Shown one piece after another: positions 23,496 to 34,683 of a stretch of 64,000 nucleotides of DNA (position 1 is its first letter; every line of letters starts with the position of its first letter). This DNA is from Siniperca chuatsi. Its lineage: Eukaryota > Chordata > Actinopteri > Centrarchiformes > Sinipercidae. The notes under the pieces are model-generated. The model did no database searches, was not told where the DNA came from, and was given only the letters and a program-made list of their open reading frames with translations. The DNA lies in assembly GCF_020085105.1 (NCBI RefSeq), contig NC_058046.1, forward strand, positions 18,407,175-18,471,174. Direction: 5' to 3'. Made by a program: the position numbers and the translations under genes.

Positions 23496-26400
23496 ATGTC
23501 AGTGTTTAGCCTCGCTGTTAAACGGACATGCCGCGGCGTATCACAGAAAATCATTCGGCCTTCATTTAATCTGTTAACAAACGATGGTTACTCAGCAACA
23601 AACATGGAGAACTTCCGCAGAAGAAGAAACAGCTGCTCGCGGAGCCACATCACAAATGTAACGCGTCTGTTGAGCTCTCAACCTCATAACCCCAAGGTAA
23701 ATTCAAGGACAATGGTTATTATTTGAGTTGCAGTCGGTTTAACTTGTCAGTCTTGTTACCTGGGTTTCTCTTCTGATAGGTACCAGAGGTTGCAACATGG
23801 GAACCAGTATCAGAGGACCAACTTCCCCCGGTAATATCTTCATGACTGGGTGTGACCACAATACTTGCATGGTGTTAAGTAATGCTTGGTGACCCAATGC
23901 CTTGAAATTCATGTTAGATTGTAACAAAAGATATTAATTTGAAAGCCCTGTATTAGTATGTGAAAGCATAAATGGTGCATGTAAGTGTATGTGCAGTGAG
24001 GAGGAGTCAGCAGCCAGTGAGGTAGAGACAATCAGTGCAAATTTTCAGTCTGGAGGAAGGTGTGGGGGTCCGGGGTGGAGGGAGAAAGAATATCTGCCAA
24101 AGTTACAGTGTTTTTAGTACCAAATTCCCTCTTTGTGTTTCCACAGTGTTTCCTTGTTGAACTGCAACAGAGGATTAATAACACAAAGGGGGAATTTCTT
24201 ACTAAAAAGACTTTGTTTTTTGTTTCGAAGGACATCTAGACAACACCACATAATAAAGGTCAACAATACAAAACAACAGAGATTACCAAAGAGCAAAGGT
24301 CAAAACATGAAGGGCCACGAGTCATGACAGTGTTCGGTGATTAGAAGTTATTAATGGATGTAATGACTTTATTCAATGGATACTTATTACAGTTACAAAC
24401 ATTCTTAAAGGTTATATTGATAACATTTTTATGTAGACGAATATTTAAAAAAAAAAAACATCCACAGAGCTTTTAGAAAGGTGCAGAATAAAAGTATAAT
24501 TTTTCCTTTAAAAAAAATTATGATTGTGACTTAATCATTTTAAACATTTTGACGGGTCCAAAATGAATGTTTTGTTTATCTCTGTGTGAGATGTCTGACG
24601 TTTGGTTCCTGCTTCTAACGAGGCTTGTGAGCCAATAGTATAACCACGTTGGTATCACGTGGTATAGTTTGTCAGTTAGTGTGGGGAAAAAACGGACACT
24701 GACGTTAGAATATGTCCGAACAACAATAACCCATAAATTTACAGTTCTGCATATTTAAACAAAATAAACAACAACAGTCACAGTCCTCAAAACCTTAACT
24801 AATGTGTTGTCACCGGTTAGATTAGAAAAATTAGAAAAACAACAGCTTTAACCCCTGAGAAGCCACGTTAGCATTAGTGACGGTTGCATCCAGTTACCTA
24901 ACGTTATTGTTCCCTCAAACAATGTAACGTTATAACGAAGATGCGTATCAGAGGGGATTTAGAAGTGGGCCAGGGTCCGACATAACCAATGGCCCGGGGC
25001 CAGTACAAGTTTATGCAGGGCAAGTTGATTGTGGCGGACTGGTCCGCTTATGAAAAGACGGTCGCTCTTCTTTAGGAATGGAGGGGACGTGGGATCCCAA
25101 TATATTACCAATGTGTCATGTCGAAGGTAAATTAAAGTTCAGAACTATTGTAAATCTGCTCATTATAGTGTTTAGACCGAAAATGGGACTTTTATTGAGG
25201 GTGTCATCTCATATAGCAGTCTAATGTTATCCCTCATAGCCAGCTGTGTTACTCACGTTAATATAAAAATCTGAAAATACTGACAGAATCATACAGTCAT
25301 CCTTTCTCCCTGTAGCCATTGTTGCTGTGTGGCGCTCAGCTGTTTGTTTTTTTATAATCCAATATGAGATTTGTTTTCAACAAGGAAACTCTTTGATTAA
25401 TGTAAGGTCAACACCACGCTAACACTAATGCTAGCTAACATCAACTTTTACTGTAACGTTAGCTGTCTGTCTAATGTGGAACGCTGTGGGTTTTAATAGC
25501 ATCCCTACAATGTACTGTACTGTACTCTTTGATTTGGATTAAAATGTAAATATTTACCTAATGTCTTATAGTGTAAGGATGATCGAAATGTAATTTTACT
25601 GTAAGTGTTGCACTATAGGGCCCCTGTAATTATTAAATGATGGGGAGAAAAGGGTTACCTAAAGCTAGCTAGCCAGATCCTAAGATTACCATAGATACCG
25701 TTACATGAAACAACACCTCACAAAGTAACCAAAATCTATAGATAAAATATATATTACAAAATGAATGAATGAGTCTCACTCCACTCGACCATGAAATATG
25801 CAGGTTGTGCAACAAACTGGAAACCACAGGAATGAAATGGGAGGGGGAGGGGGAGTGCGTCATCTAGTGGCTGGATGTTATCAATAGCATCTTTAAGTGA
25901 CACACATGCCACACATACATTTCTAAGCAACACACCATTGATTTTACAGCCTGCCCAAATCCCTGCTGACCTGGTGGACAAACTAGAGCGACTGGCCTTG
26001 GTTGATTTCCGCACCAAACAGGGAGTGGCCTGTTTGGAGAAAGCTGTACGATTTGTAGATCAGCTTCATGTTGTTGACACGTCGGGGGTTGAACCGATGG
26101 ATTCAGTTCTAGAGGACAGGTACGGTTCAGACAGGTATTATATAACAAATGGGCAACAACTGTAGCTCAATTTTAAACTCTTATTGTATGAATGTGTTTA
26201 TGTGTCATCTATGCACATTCAGGGCATTAAACCTGAGGGACGATGCCGTGGTGGAGGGGGACTGTGCTGAAGAACTGCTTCAGCTCTCCAGAAACACAGT
26301 GGAAGAATACTTCGTGGCTCCACCAGGTAACAAAAAAAACTAAATTTATTTTTGTGTTTATTTTATGATTGGTTGTACATTATTGAGATGTTAAGTGAAT

Positions 26401-26532
26401 ACAATTTAAGATGGTGGGGTACCTTTTTCATTGTGAGGATCCCTAACTAATATTTATTTTCTTACCACAGGAAATATTCCTCTACCGAAGAGGGAGGAGA
26501 GGGCCGCCATGCTGAAACACTCAGAGTTCTGA
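23496..26532 (+). CDS. gatc: Glutamyl-tRNA(Gln) amidotransferase subunit C, mitochondrial
   Basis: Exons: 23496-23696, 23780-23830, 25950-26119, 26223-26326, 26471-26532; phases agree, 195 residues. GatC is the small subunit of the GatCAB complex, which amidates Glu-tRNA(Gln) to Gln-tRNA(Gln) in mitochondria. The conserved GatC core is encoded by exons 3-5: '[15 protein letters not shown]', '[15 protein letters not shown]', 'LRDDAVVEG' and '[15 protein letters not shown]'. The N terminus is basic and poor in acidic residues ([18 protein letters not shown]), as in a mitochondrial presequence. An in-frame ATG at 23442 would add 18 residues; 23496 gives the better presequence. The leader is longer than in human GATC. 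A poly(A) signal AATAAA is at 26589-26594. Confidence 0.93.
23831..25949 (+). other. gatc: GATC intron 2
   Basis: A 2.1-kb intron with no gene recognised; AT-rich and without clear repeats that recur in this window. Confidence 0.6.
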
Positions 26533-27265
26533 TGTTTATGACTTTGTCCTCTATTTATTACTAATTTTCCATTTGGGAAGTTGTGTAAAATAAAAACCTG
26601 CTTATTTTTCAGTTTCATTTGACACCTGTGGTTAAATCTTGTTTCAGTATCATTTTATTGAATTGTGATGTGTTATGAGGACATTCAGCGCAATGGCAGT
26701 ACACAGTTTTCATGTGTTATTTATGATCTTCATGTGTCTAGTGTTGTTTAACTTTAAACAACCTTAATCTCTCTTTCTGTTTTGTTTCCCTAGAAGACAT
26801 GTTTTTGTTTGGCTAAAATACCCTGTGACGTGTTAGCCTCATTTCTTCTGATGAAATGATTTGGCCTTTCCTTGTTAGAACTACAATGTCCTGATTTGAC
26901 CTCATGCCATCCAAAAGTCCCCTGTTAATCTAAAGTTACCTGTAATTAATTTACACTAAGAGCTGTTCCTCCACTGCCCCACAGTACTCTTTATTGCATT
27001 ATTACTTATTACTTATTTTATTACATTGTATTATACTGTACTATACTTATCAACTGGTAAATCCACTTTACACTTAGCTTTATAATTTATATCCACTTTT
27101 GTACTTAATTTAAATTTGCTGTATTATAGTGTATCATATTTTGATTTGCACATCTCTTATTTCTTACTAGAAATAAATGTCTCTGCGGAATTATTTTATT
27201 ATTATTTCTATTTCTACTCCTGTGTGCACTGACGTGATAGTGATCAGCTGTAAGCCTCCATATAC
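26533..27265. other. GATC 3' UTR and spacer before the ISG15 array
   Basis: Contains the GATC poly(A) signal. At about 26961-26982 lies 'agctgttcctccactgcccc', also present near the end of ISG15 units 1 and 2 (about 31281 and 35417). No gene seen. Confidence 0.6.
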
Positions 27266-27288
27266 CCGAGTCATATGTTCGGAGAATA

Positions 27289-27373
27289 GAAATTGAAAGT
27301 TATGAAGGCAGGAACGGAAAACGAATGTGAAGTAAAGGGGGCGGCGTCGACCAGCGAGGCAGCCTGTTTATAA
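27289..27373 (+). promoter_or_regulatory. isg15: ISG15 copy 1 promoter: ISRE and TATA box
   Basis: ISRE-type GAAATTGAAAG at 27289-27299 (pattern GAAANNGAAA), a weaker GAAAACGAAT at 27317-27326, and TTTATAA at 27367-27373. The arrangement is typical of interferon-induced genes answering to ISGF3/IRF factors. A non-coding first exon ends at 27482 (AAAAG|GTAGGA). Confidence 0.75.
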
Positions 27374-27583
27374 GCTGCGGGGAGCTGAAGCCTCTGACAG
27401 CTGCTGCTGAGCATCGCGTGTTCACCTGTCGCCGTCTGAAGACTCCAAGTTTTCCGGAGGAGTTTGCTAACGTGATCAAAAGGTAGGACGCTCTCTTTAT
27501 CAACGCTGAAATCCATCGATGCTTTCTTTAAAAGAGTGTTTCCACACTAAATGTATTGAATGATCTTTCAGGCCACTTTCATC

Positions 27584-28051
27584 ATGGATATTACCATTGT
27601 TATGCTGGATGGGACGTCCCACACCCTGACGGTGCACCCACAGGACACAGTGGGCTCTCTGAAAACACGCATCCAGGAGAAACTCGGAGTCCCCGCACAG
27701 AGGCAGAAGCTGGTGTTTGTCAACGGCCAGAGGACACCTCTCAGCGACGACCTGAAGCCTGTCAGCGGCTACGGCTTGCGGCCTGGTTCCCAGGTGTCTC
27801 TGCTGGTGACACAGCCGGCCACCATCCAGGTGCTCCTCAGAAACGAGAAGGGGCAGGTGAGCACCTATGATATCAAACCCGACGAGACTGTGAGCGACTT
27901 CAAGAGCAAGGTCCAATGCAGAGAGGGGGTCCCGGTGACCCAGCAGAGGCTCATTTACCAAGGCAGGGAGATGATGAATGGTAAACTTGCGGACTACAAC
28001 GTCGAAGCGCTGAGCACCATCGACCTGACGTTCCGTCTGAGAGGAGGCTGA
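27584..28051 (+). CDS. isg15: ISG15 ubiquitin-like modifier, copy 1
   Basis: 155 residues in one coding exon that begins at 27572 after a 'ctttcag' acceptor; the 5' UTR exon ends at 27482. The ATG at 27560 is inside the intron, so 27584 (MDITIVMLDG) is the start. Two ubiquitin-like folds: residues 1-76 and about 79-155, ending in the conjugation motif RLRGG with no extension, so no C-terminal processing is needed. ISG15 is conjugated to lysines of viral and host proteins after interferon signalling and also acts free. A poly(A) signal is at 28225-28230. The coding sequence is identical in all three copies as far as I can read. Confidence 0.95.
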   Translation: MDITIVMLDGTSHTLTVHPQDTVGSLKTRIQEKLGVPAQRQKLVFVNGQRTPLSDDLKPVSGYGLRPGSQVSLLVTQPATIQVLLRNEKGQVSTYDIKPDETVSDFKSKVQCREGVPVTQQRLIYQGREMMNGKLADYNVEALSTIDLTFRLRGG

Positions 28052-28761
28052 GGACACTTCATATATCAGAAAGTGAATAATTTGTACATAGTTTTTTTCA
28101 ATATAAATGAAGTATTTCTTATTTATTTGTATTTCCATTTCTAAAAAAAAATCAGTGCATTCCTCTGTGTAATTCTGTCATGTCTTAAAACTTGTTTTGG
28201 CTTAATATATTAATTTGTTTTGACAATAAAAATATGTCATACACACAACCCAGCATGTTGTCATTTTATTTTTATTCTGTTGACTGGGCACTGCTTTAAA
28301 AATAAAAAGTAATAAAAAAAAAAATTAAGCCCCAAATGTGAAGTTGCATGTCTTTACATTTCCTGCACTATTTCTTCAGCTCAGGCGTGGAGCTGCACCC
28401 TGTGCAGACCACAACCACAAGTAATTAAAAAGACACACATTAAAATTGACATTTATTCCAGTATTTAAAAGAGACTGTCTCTGTCATGTAATTTGAGGTT
28501 TTCTATTACATCTTACCAGATTATGGCAGTGCTCTGTAGATAATGCATTTATTATGTTCGCTTATTACAAATACAGTAATGTATCCAAAATATCATAGCA
28601 GCATGTTATAATGGCTTGAACTCATTTTACAGGTTTGTTAGGAGTTAATTAGAAGAGCTACTGTATGTGAGAATTATTGCCCAGATTAGGAACAGGTATA
28701 TAGTAGTAGTACAGTAAACACCCTAATGTTAAAGGGACAGTTCACCCCAAAATCAAAAATG

Positions 28762-30340
28762 CAGTGGCTTGCAAAAGTATTCATACCCCTTGAACTTTTC
28801 CACATTTTTCATGTTACAACCACAAACAAATGTATTTTATTGGGATTTCATGTGATAGACCAACACAAAGTGATGCATAATTGTGAAGTGGAAGGAAAAT
28901 TATACATGGTTTTCAAAGTTTTTTACAAATAAAACTCTGAAAAGTGTGGCGTGCAAGAGTATTCAGCCCCCTTTACTCTGATACCCCTAAATAAAATCCA
29001 GTGCAACCAACTGCCTTCAGAAGTCACCAAATTAGTAAATAGAGTCCACTTGTGTGTAATCTAATCTCAGTCTACATACAGCTGTTGTGTGAAGGCCTCA
29101 GAGGTTTGTTAGAGAACATTAGTGAACGAACAGCACCATGAAGCTCAAGGAACACACCAGACAGGTCAGGGATGAAGTTGTGGAGAAGTTTAAAGCAGGG
29201 TTAGGTTATAAAAAATATCCCAAGCTTTGAACAACTCACGGAGAACTGTTCAATCCATTGTACGAAAACGTAAAGAGCATGGCACAACTGCAAACCTACC
29301 AAGAAATGGCCGTCCACCTAAACTTACAGGCCGGGCCAGGAGAGCATTGATCAGAGAAGCAGCCAAGAGGCCCATGGTCACTCTGGAGGAGCTGCAGAGA
29401 TCCACAGCTCAGGTGGGAGAATCTGTCCACAGGACAACTATTAGGCGTGCACTCCACAAATCCGACCTTTGCCCGAGTGGCAAGAAGAAAGCCATAGTTG
29501 GGGGAAAAAAAGCCATGTGGGGACACAGCAAACATGTGGAAGAAGGTGCTGTGGTCAGATGAGACGAAAATTGAAGTTTTTGGCCTAAAAGCAAGACGCT
29601 ATTTGTGGTGGAAAAATAACACTGCACATCGCCTGAACACATCATCCCCACTGTAAAACATGGGCGTGGCAGCATCATGCTGTGGGGATGCTTTTCTTCA
29701 GCAGGGACAGGGAAGCTGGTCAGAGTTGATGGGAAGATGGATGGAGCCAAATACAGGGCAATCTTGGAAGAAAACCTGTTAGAGTCAGCAAAAGACTTGA
29801 GACTGGGGCGGAGGTTCACCTTCCAGCTGGACAATGACCCTAAACATACAGCCAGAGCTAACATGGAATGGTTTAGATCAAAGCATATTCATGTGTTAGA
29901 CTGGCCCAGTCAAAGTCCACACCTAAATCCCACTGAGAATCTGTGGCAAGACTTGAAAATTGCTGTTCGCAGATGCTCTCCGTCCAATCTGACTGAGCTT
30001 GAGTTATTTTGCAAAGAAGAATGGGCAAAATTTCAGTCTCTAGATGTGCAACGCTGGTAGAGACATACCCCAAAAGACTTGCAGCTGTAATTGCAGCGCA
30101 AGGTGGTTCTACAAAGTATTGACTCAGGGGGCTGAATACTTTTGCACGCCACACTTTTCAGAGCTTTATTTGTGAAAAAACTTTGAAAACCATGTATAAT
30201 TTTCCTTCCACTTCACAATTATGCGCCACTTGGTGTCGGTCTATCACAGGAAATCCCAATAAAATACATCTACGTTTGTGGTTGTAACATGAAAAAATTT
30301 GGAAAAGTTCAAGGGGTATGAATACTTTTGCAAGCCACTG
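28762..30340 (+). mobile_element. Tc1-like transposon, copy 1 (IR/DR type)
   Basis: The ends read 'cagtggcttgcaaaagtatt' inward on both sides. A second repeat of similar sequence ('gtggcgtgcaagagtatt' at about 28948, its inverse at about 30130-30150) makes the double-repeat IR/DR layout. The right flank is TA; the left flank is TG, probably a mutated TA. Confidence 0.92.
29138..30060 (+). pseudogene. Tc1 transposase, unit 1 copy, frameshifted
   Basis: Counterpart of the open frame at 33270-34196 but broken by single-base differences: one A fewer near 29216, one G fewer in each of two G runs near 29500-29522, and one C fewer near 29631. It also shares the C-terminal frame change seen in copy 2. 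The DDE residues are still encoded in pieces. Since all four breaks are in short homopolymers, base-calling error is a real alternative to decay. Confidence 0.85.
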
Positions 30341-30547
30341 TACATATTTGTCCTCTTACCCATAGTGCTATTTATCCATCCTTGTTGGGAGCAGTTTCAT
30401 GTTGGATTATGGGTAGAAAGAAAATAGTGCCATTTAGTTCCATTCTATTCAAGAAAGGCAGACATTTCTACTGCCAATATCTCCAAAACTCGGCAACACA
30501 CTAAAACAATCGAGATGGATAAAGAGCACTACAGGTAAGAGGACAAA

Positions 30548-30907
30548 TGTGTGCCCTCTTTCTGATTTCTTATTTTTTGCATGTTTGTCACACTTAAATA
30601 TTTCAGATCAAACTAATTTAAATATTAGTCAAAGAAAACACAAGTAAACACAAAATGCAGTTTTTAAATGAAGGTTGTTATTATTAAGGGAAAACAAAAT
30701 CCAAACCTACTTGGCCCTGTATGAAATAGTGATTGTCCCCTAAACCTAATAACTGGTTGGGCCACCCTTAGCAGCAACAACTGCAATCAAGCGTTTGCGA
30801 TAACAAAAATGGCCTGCATGGCTGAGTTCCAAGACGATGATCTGAAACATTTAAGTGTGACAAACATGCAAAAAATAAGAAATCAGGAACACTTTTTCAC
30901 ACCACTG
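30548..30907. mobile_element. Second, non-autonomous Tc1/mariner-type MITE (unit 1)
   Basis: The right end, 'cactttttcacaccactg', is flanked by TA. Long inverted arms follow ('gatttcttattttttgcatg' on the left, its inverse on the right), with about 60 bp per arm. The left tip is degraded. There is no coding frame. Confidence 0.7.
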
Positions 30908-31422
30908 TATGTACTTTTGATTTTGGGGTGAACTGTCCCTTTAAGGCAACAAGCCACTACCTGTGGAGGGACAATATAAACTAATTCAGACTTTTCTTGA
31001 GTGTAGTTGCAATGAACAGTGGTGCCAGTTGGCCCCCAAAATGCTGTTGTGTTTACAGATTGTTTTGTGATGAATATTAGATGTTTTGTTTTTTTATTTT
31101 ACAATTAGCCTACTGTATTTTCACCACTATTTTTCATGAAATTCAGATCACTGTTACTAATCTTTGTCACTATTATTTATTTAGCCTACTACTATTTGCC
31201 TATTCTAATTGCTCTGATTCATATGACATTTGTCCGTCAAAAGTGTGGTGTCATGTGCATATCAAGGTACGAGTTAGTAACAAGCTGTTCCTCCACTGCC
31301 CCACCTGTTTGATACAACTGGACTATTAGGTGGTAAACTCGTAAGCGTGCCTTGGGGCAGTGTTAGTAAAGACCAAAACATCACAAGCCCTCTCTATGAC
31401 CGAGTCATATGTTCGGAGAATA

Positions 31423-31507
31423 GAAATTGAAAGTTATGAAGGCAGGAACGGAAAACGAATGTGAAGTAAAGGGGGCGGCGTCGACCAGCGAGGCAGCCTG
31501 TTTATAA
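31423..31507 (+). promoter_or_regulatory. isg15: ISG15 copy 2 promoter: ISRE and TATA box
   Basis: ISRE GAAATTGAAAG at 31423-31433 and TTTATAA at 31501-31507, identical to copy 1. The first exon ends at 31616. Confidence 0.75.
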
Positions 31508-31717
31508 GCTGCGGGGAGCTGAAGCCTCTGACAGCTGCTGCTGAGCATCGCGTGTTCACCTGTCGCCGTCTGAAGACTCCAAGTTTTCCGGAGGAGTTTG
31601 CTAACGTGATCAAAAGGTAGGACGCTCTCTTTATCAACGCTGAAATCCATCGATGCTTTCTTTAAAAGAGTGTTTCCACACTAAATGTATTGAATGATCT
31701 TTCAGGCCACTTTCATC

Positions 31718-32185
31718 ATGGATATTACCATTGTTATGCTGGATGGGACGTCCCACACCCTGACGGTGCACCCACAGGACACAGTGGGCTCTCTGAAAAC
31801 ACGCATCCAGGAGAAACTCGGAGTCCCCGCACAGAGGCAGAAGCTGGTGTTTGTCAACGGCCAGAGGACACCTCTCAGCGACGACCTGAAGCCTGTCAGC
31901 GGCTACGGCTTGCGGCCTGGTTCCCAGGTGTCTCTGCTGGTGACACAGCCGGCCACCATCCAGGTGCTCCTCAGAAACGAGAAGGGGCAGGTGAGCACCT
32001 ATGATATCAAACCCGACGAGACTGTGAGCGACTTCAAGAGCAAGGTCCAATGCAGAGAGGGGGTCCCGGTGACCCAGCAGAGGCTCATTTACCAAGGCAG
32101 GGAGATGATGAATGGTAAACTTGCGGACTACAACGTCGAAGCGCTGAGCACCATCGACCTGACGTTCCGTCTGAGAGGAGGCTGA
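31718..32185 (+). CDS. isg15: ISG15 ubiquitin-like modifier, copy 2
   Basis: Same 155-residue double-ubiquitin protein as copy 1, ending RLRGG. The 5' UTR intron runs from 31617 to 31705. Promoter, intron and poly(A) signal are all retained, so this is a DNA-level duplicate and not a retrocopy. It should respond to interferon like its neighbours. Confidence 0.95.
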   Translation: MDITIVMLDGTSHTLTVHPQDTVGSLKTRIQEKLGVPAQRQKLVFVNGQRTPLSDDLKPVSGYGLRPGSQVSLLVTQPATIQVLLRNEKGQVSTYDIKPDETVSDFKSKVQCREGVPVTQQRLIYQGREMMNGKLADYNVEALSTIDLTFRLRGG

Positions 32186-32893
32186 GGACACTTCATATAT
32201 CAGAAAGTGAATAATTTGTACATAGTTTTTTTCAATATAAATGAAGTATTTCTTATTTATTTGTATTTCCATTTCTAAAAAAAAATCAGTGCATTCCTCT
32301 GTGTAATTCTGTCATGTCTTAAAACTTGTTTTGGCTTAATATATTAATTTGTTTTGACAATAAAAATATGTCATACACACAACCCAGCATGTTGTCATTT
32401 TATTTTTATTCTGTTGACTGGGCACTGCTTTAAAAATAAAAAGTAATAAAAAAAAATTAAGCCCCAAATGTGAAGTTGCATGTCTTTACATTTCCTGCAC
32501 TATTTCTTCAGCTCAGGCGTGGAGCTGCACCCTGTGCAGACCACAACCACAAGTAATTAAAAAGACACACATTAAAATTGACATTTATTCCAGTATTTAA
32601 AAGAGACTGTCTCTGTCATGTAATTTGAGGTTTACTATTACATCTTACCAGATTATGGCAGTGCTCTGTAGATAATGCATTTATTATGTTCGCTTATTAC
32701 AAATACAGTAATGTATCCAAAATATCATAGCAGCATGTTATAATGGCTTGAACTCATTTTACAGGTTTGTTAGGAGTTAATTAGAAGAGCTACTGTATGT
32801 GAGAATTATTGCCCAGATTAGGAACAGGTATATAGTAGTAGTACAGTAAACACCCTAATGTTAAAGGGACAGTTCACCCCAAAATCAAAAATG

Positions 32894-34476
32894 CAGTGGC
32901 TTGCAAAAGTATTCATACCCCTTGAACTTTTCCACATTTTTCATGTTACAACCACAAACAAATGTATTTTATTGGGATTTCATGTGATAGACCAACACAA
33001 AGTGATGCATAATTGTGAAGTGGAAGGAAAATTATACATGGTTTTCAAAGTTTTTTACAAATAAAACTCTGAAAAGTGTGGCGTGCAAGAGTATTCAGCC
33101 CCCTTTACTCTGATACCCCTAAATAAAATCCAGTGCAACCAACTGCCTTCAGAAGTCACCAAATTAGTAAATAGAGTCCACTTGTGTGTAATCTAATCTC
33201 AGTCTACATACAGCTGTTGTGTGAAGGCCTCAGAGGTTTGTTAGAGAACATTAGTGAACGAACAGCACCATGAAGCTCAAGGAACACACCAGACAGGTCA
33301 GGGATGAAGTTGTGGAGAAGTTTAAAGCAGGGTTAGGTTATAAAAAAATATCCCAAGCTTTGAACAACTCACGGAGAACTGTTCAATCCATTGTACGAAA
33401 ACGTAAAGAGCATGGCACAACTGCAAACCTACCAAGAAATGGCCGTCCACCTAAACTTACAGGCCGGGCCAGGAGAGCATTGATCAGAGAAGCAGCCAAG
33501 AGGCCCATGGTCACTCTGGAGGAGCTGCAGAGATCCACAGCTCAGGTGGGAGAATCTGTCCACAGGACAACTATTAGGCGTGCACTCCACAAATCCGACC
33601 TTTGCCCGAGTGGCAAGAAGAAAGCCATAGTTGGGGGGAAAAAAAGCCATGTGGGGGACACAGCAAACATGTGGAAGAAGGTGCTGTGGTCAGATGAGAC
33701 GAAAATTGAAGTTTTTGGCCTAAAAGCAAGACGCTATTTGTGGTGGAAAAATAACACTGCACATCGCCCTGAACACATCATCCCCACTGTAAAACATGGG
33801 CGTGGCAGCATCATGCTGTGGGGATGCTTTTCTTCAGCAGGGACAGGGAAGCTGGTCAGAGTTGATGGGAAGATGGATGGAGCCAAATACAGGGCAATCT
33901 TGGAAGAAAACCTGTTAGAGTCAGCAAAAGACTTGAGACTGGGGCGGAGGTTCACCTTCCAGCTGGACAATGACCCTAAACATACAGCCAGAGCTAACAT
34001 GGAATGGTTTAGATCAAAGCATATTCATGTGTTAGACTGGCCCAGTCAAAGTCCACACCTAAATCCCACTGAGAATCTGTGGCAAGACTTGAAAATTGCT
34101 GTTCGCAGATGCTCTCCGTCCAATCTGACTGAGCTTGAGTTATTTTGCAAAGAAGAATGGGCAAAATTTCAGTCTCTAGATGTGCAACGCTGGTAGAGAC
34201 ATACCCCAAAAGACTTGCAGCTGTAATTGCAGCGCAAGGTGGTTCTACAAAGTATTGACTCAGGGGGCTGAATACTTTTGCACGCCACACTTTTCAGAGC
34301 TTTATTTGTGAAAAAACTTTGAAAACCATGTATAATTTTCCTTCCACTTCACAATTATGCGCCACTTGGTGTCGGTCTATCACAGGAAATCCCAATAAAA
34401 TACATCTACGTTTGTGGTTGTAACATGAAAAAATTTGGAAAAGTTCAAGGGGTATGAATACTTTTGCAAGCCACTG
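32894..34476 (+). mobile_element. Tc1-like transposon, copy 2
   Basis: 1583 bp between 'cagtggcttgc' and 'gcaagccactg', IR/DR type. It contains the longest transposase frame of the window. Confidence 0.92.
33270..34196 (+). CDS. Tc1-like transposase (308 aa, C-terminal frame change)
   Basis: Two N-terminal helix-turn-helix DNA-binding folds (about residues 1-110, with 'GRPPKLTGRARRAL' between or in them), then a DDE catalytic core: D in 'LWSDETKIEVFG', D in '[10 protein letters not shown]' and E in '[11 protein letters not shown]', in DD34E spacing. Family members usually run about 340 residues. Here the frame shifts at 'gcaaaatttcag' (about 34158) and stops after 'SLDVQRW'; the family tail (KRLAAVIAAQGGSTKY-like) is encoded in the next frame. 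Whether the truncated protein is active cannot be told. Confidence 0.88.
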   Translation: MKLKEHTRQVRDEVVEKFKAGLGYKKISQALNNSRRTVQSIVRKRKEHGTTANLPRNGRPPKLTGRARRALIREAAKRPMVTLEELQRSTAQVGESVHRTTIRRALHKSDLCPSGKKKAIVGGKKSHVGDTANMWKKVLWSDETKIEVFGLKARRYLWWKNNTAHRPEHIIPTVKHGRGSIMLWGCFSSAGTGKLVRVDGKMDGAKYRAILEENLLESAKDLRLGRRFTFQLDNDPKHTARANMEWFRSKHIHVLDWPSQSPHLNPTENLWQDLKIAVRRCSPSNLTELELFCKEEWAKFQSLDVQRW

Positions 34477-34683
34477 TACATATTTGTCCTCTTACCCATA
34501 GTGCTATTTATCCATCCTTGTTGGGAGCAGTTTCATGTTGGATTATGGGTAGAAAGAAAATAGTGCCATTTAGTTCCATTCTATTCAAGAAAGGCAGACA
34601 TTTCTACTGCCAATATCTCCAAAACTCGGCAACACACTAAAACAATCGAGATGGATAAAGAGCACTACAGGTAAGAGGACAAA

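Larger units (their letters stand above)
28733..30940. mobile_element. Angel-like TTAA MITE (unit 1) carrying nested insertions
   Basis: TTAA at 28729-28732 and 30941-30944 flanks inverted ends 'agggacagttcaccccaaaa' and its reverse complement. The end sequence resembles zebrafish Angel elements (piggyBac-like TTAA targets). Its interior has been expanded by a Tc1-like element (28762-30340) and a second Tc1-type MITE (about 30548-30907). Confidence 0.8.
27266..31399 (+). repeat. ISG15 tandem unit 1 (4134 bp)
   Basis: The sequence from 'ccgagtcatatgttcgg' repeats at 31400 and 35534. The unit holds an ISG15 gene with promoter, then a nested transposon cluster, then about 455 bp of unique flank. 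Compared with unit 2, I see only a handful of differences, mostly one-base indels in homopolymers. Confidence 0.95.

Noticed and set aside
27560-27583. Upstream in-frame ATG adding MIFQATFI to ISG15
   Set aside because: It lies before the 'ctttcag' acceptor of the coding exon, so it is intronic; the normal start MDIT follows.
27500-28138. 212-residue open frame opposite ISG15, repeated in all three units
   Set aside because: It is the antisense shadow of the ISG15 coding exon; no domain, and the plus strand has the promoter, splice sites and RLRGG protein.
28733-30940. Reading the ISG15-linked cluster as a gene cassette or CRISPR-like repeat system
   Set aside because: The repeats are terminal inverted repeats of ordinary DNA transposons and the only protein is a Tc1 transposase.
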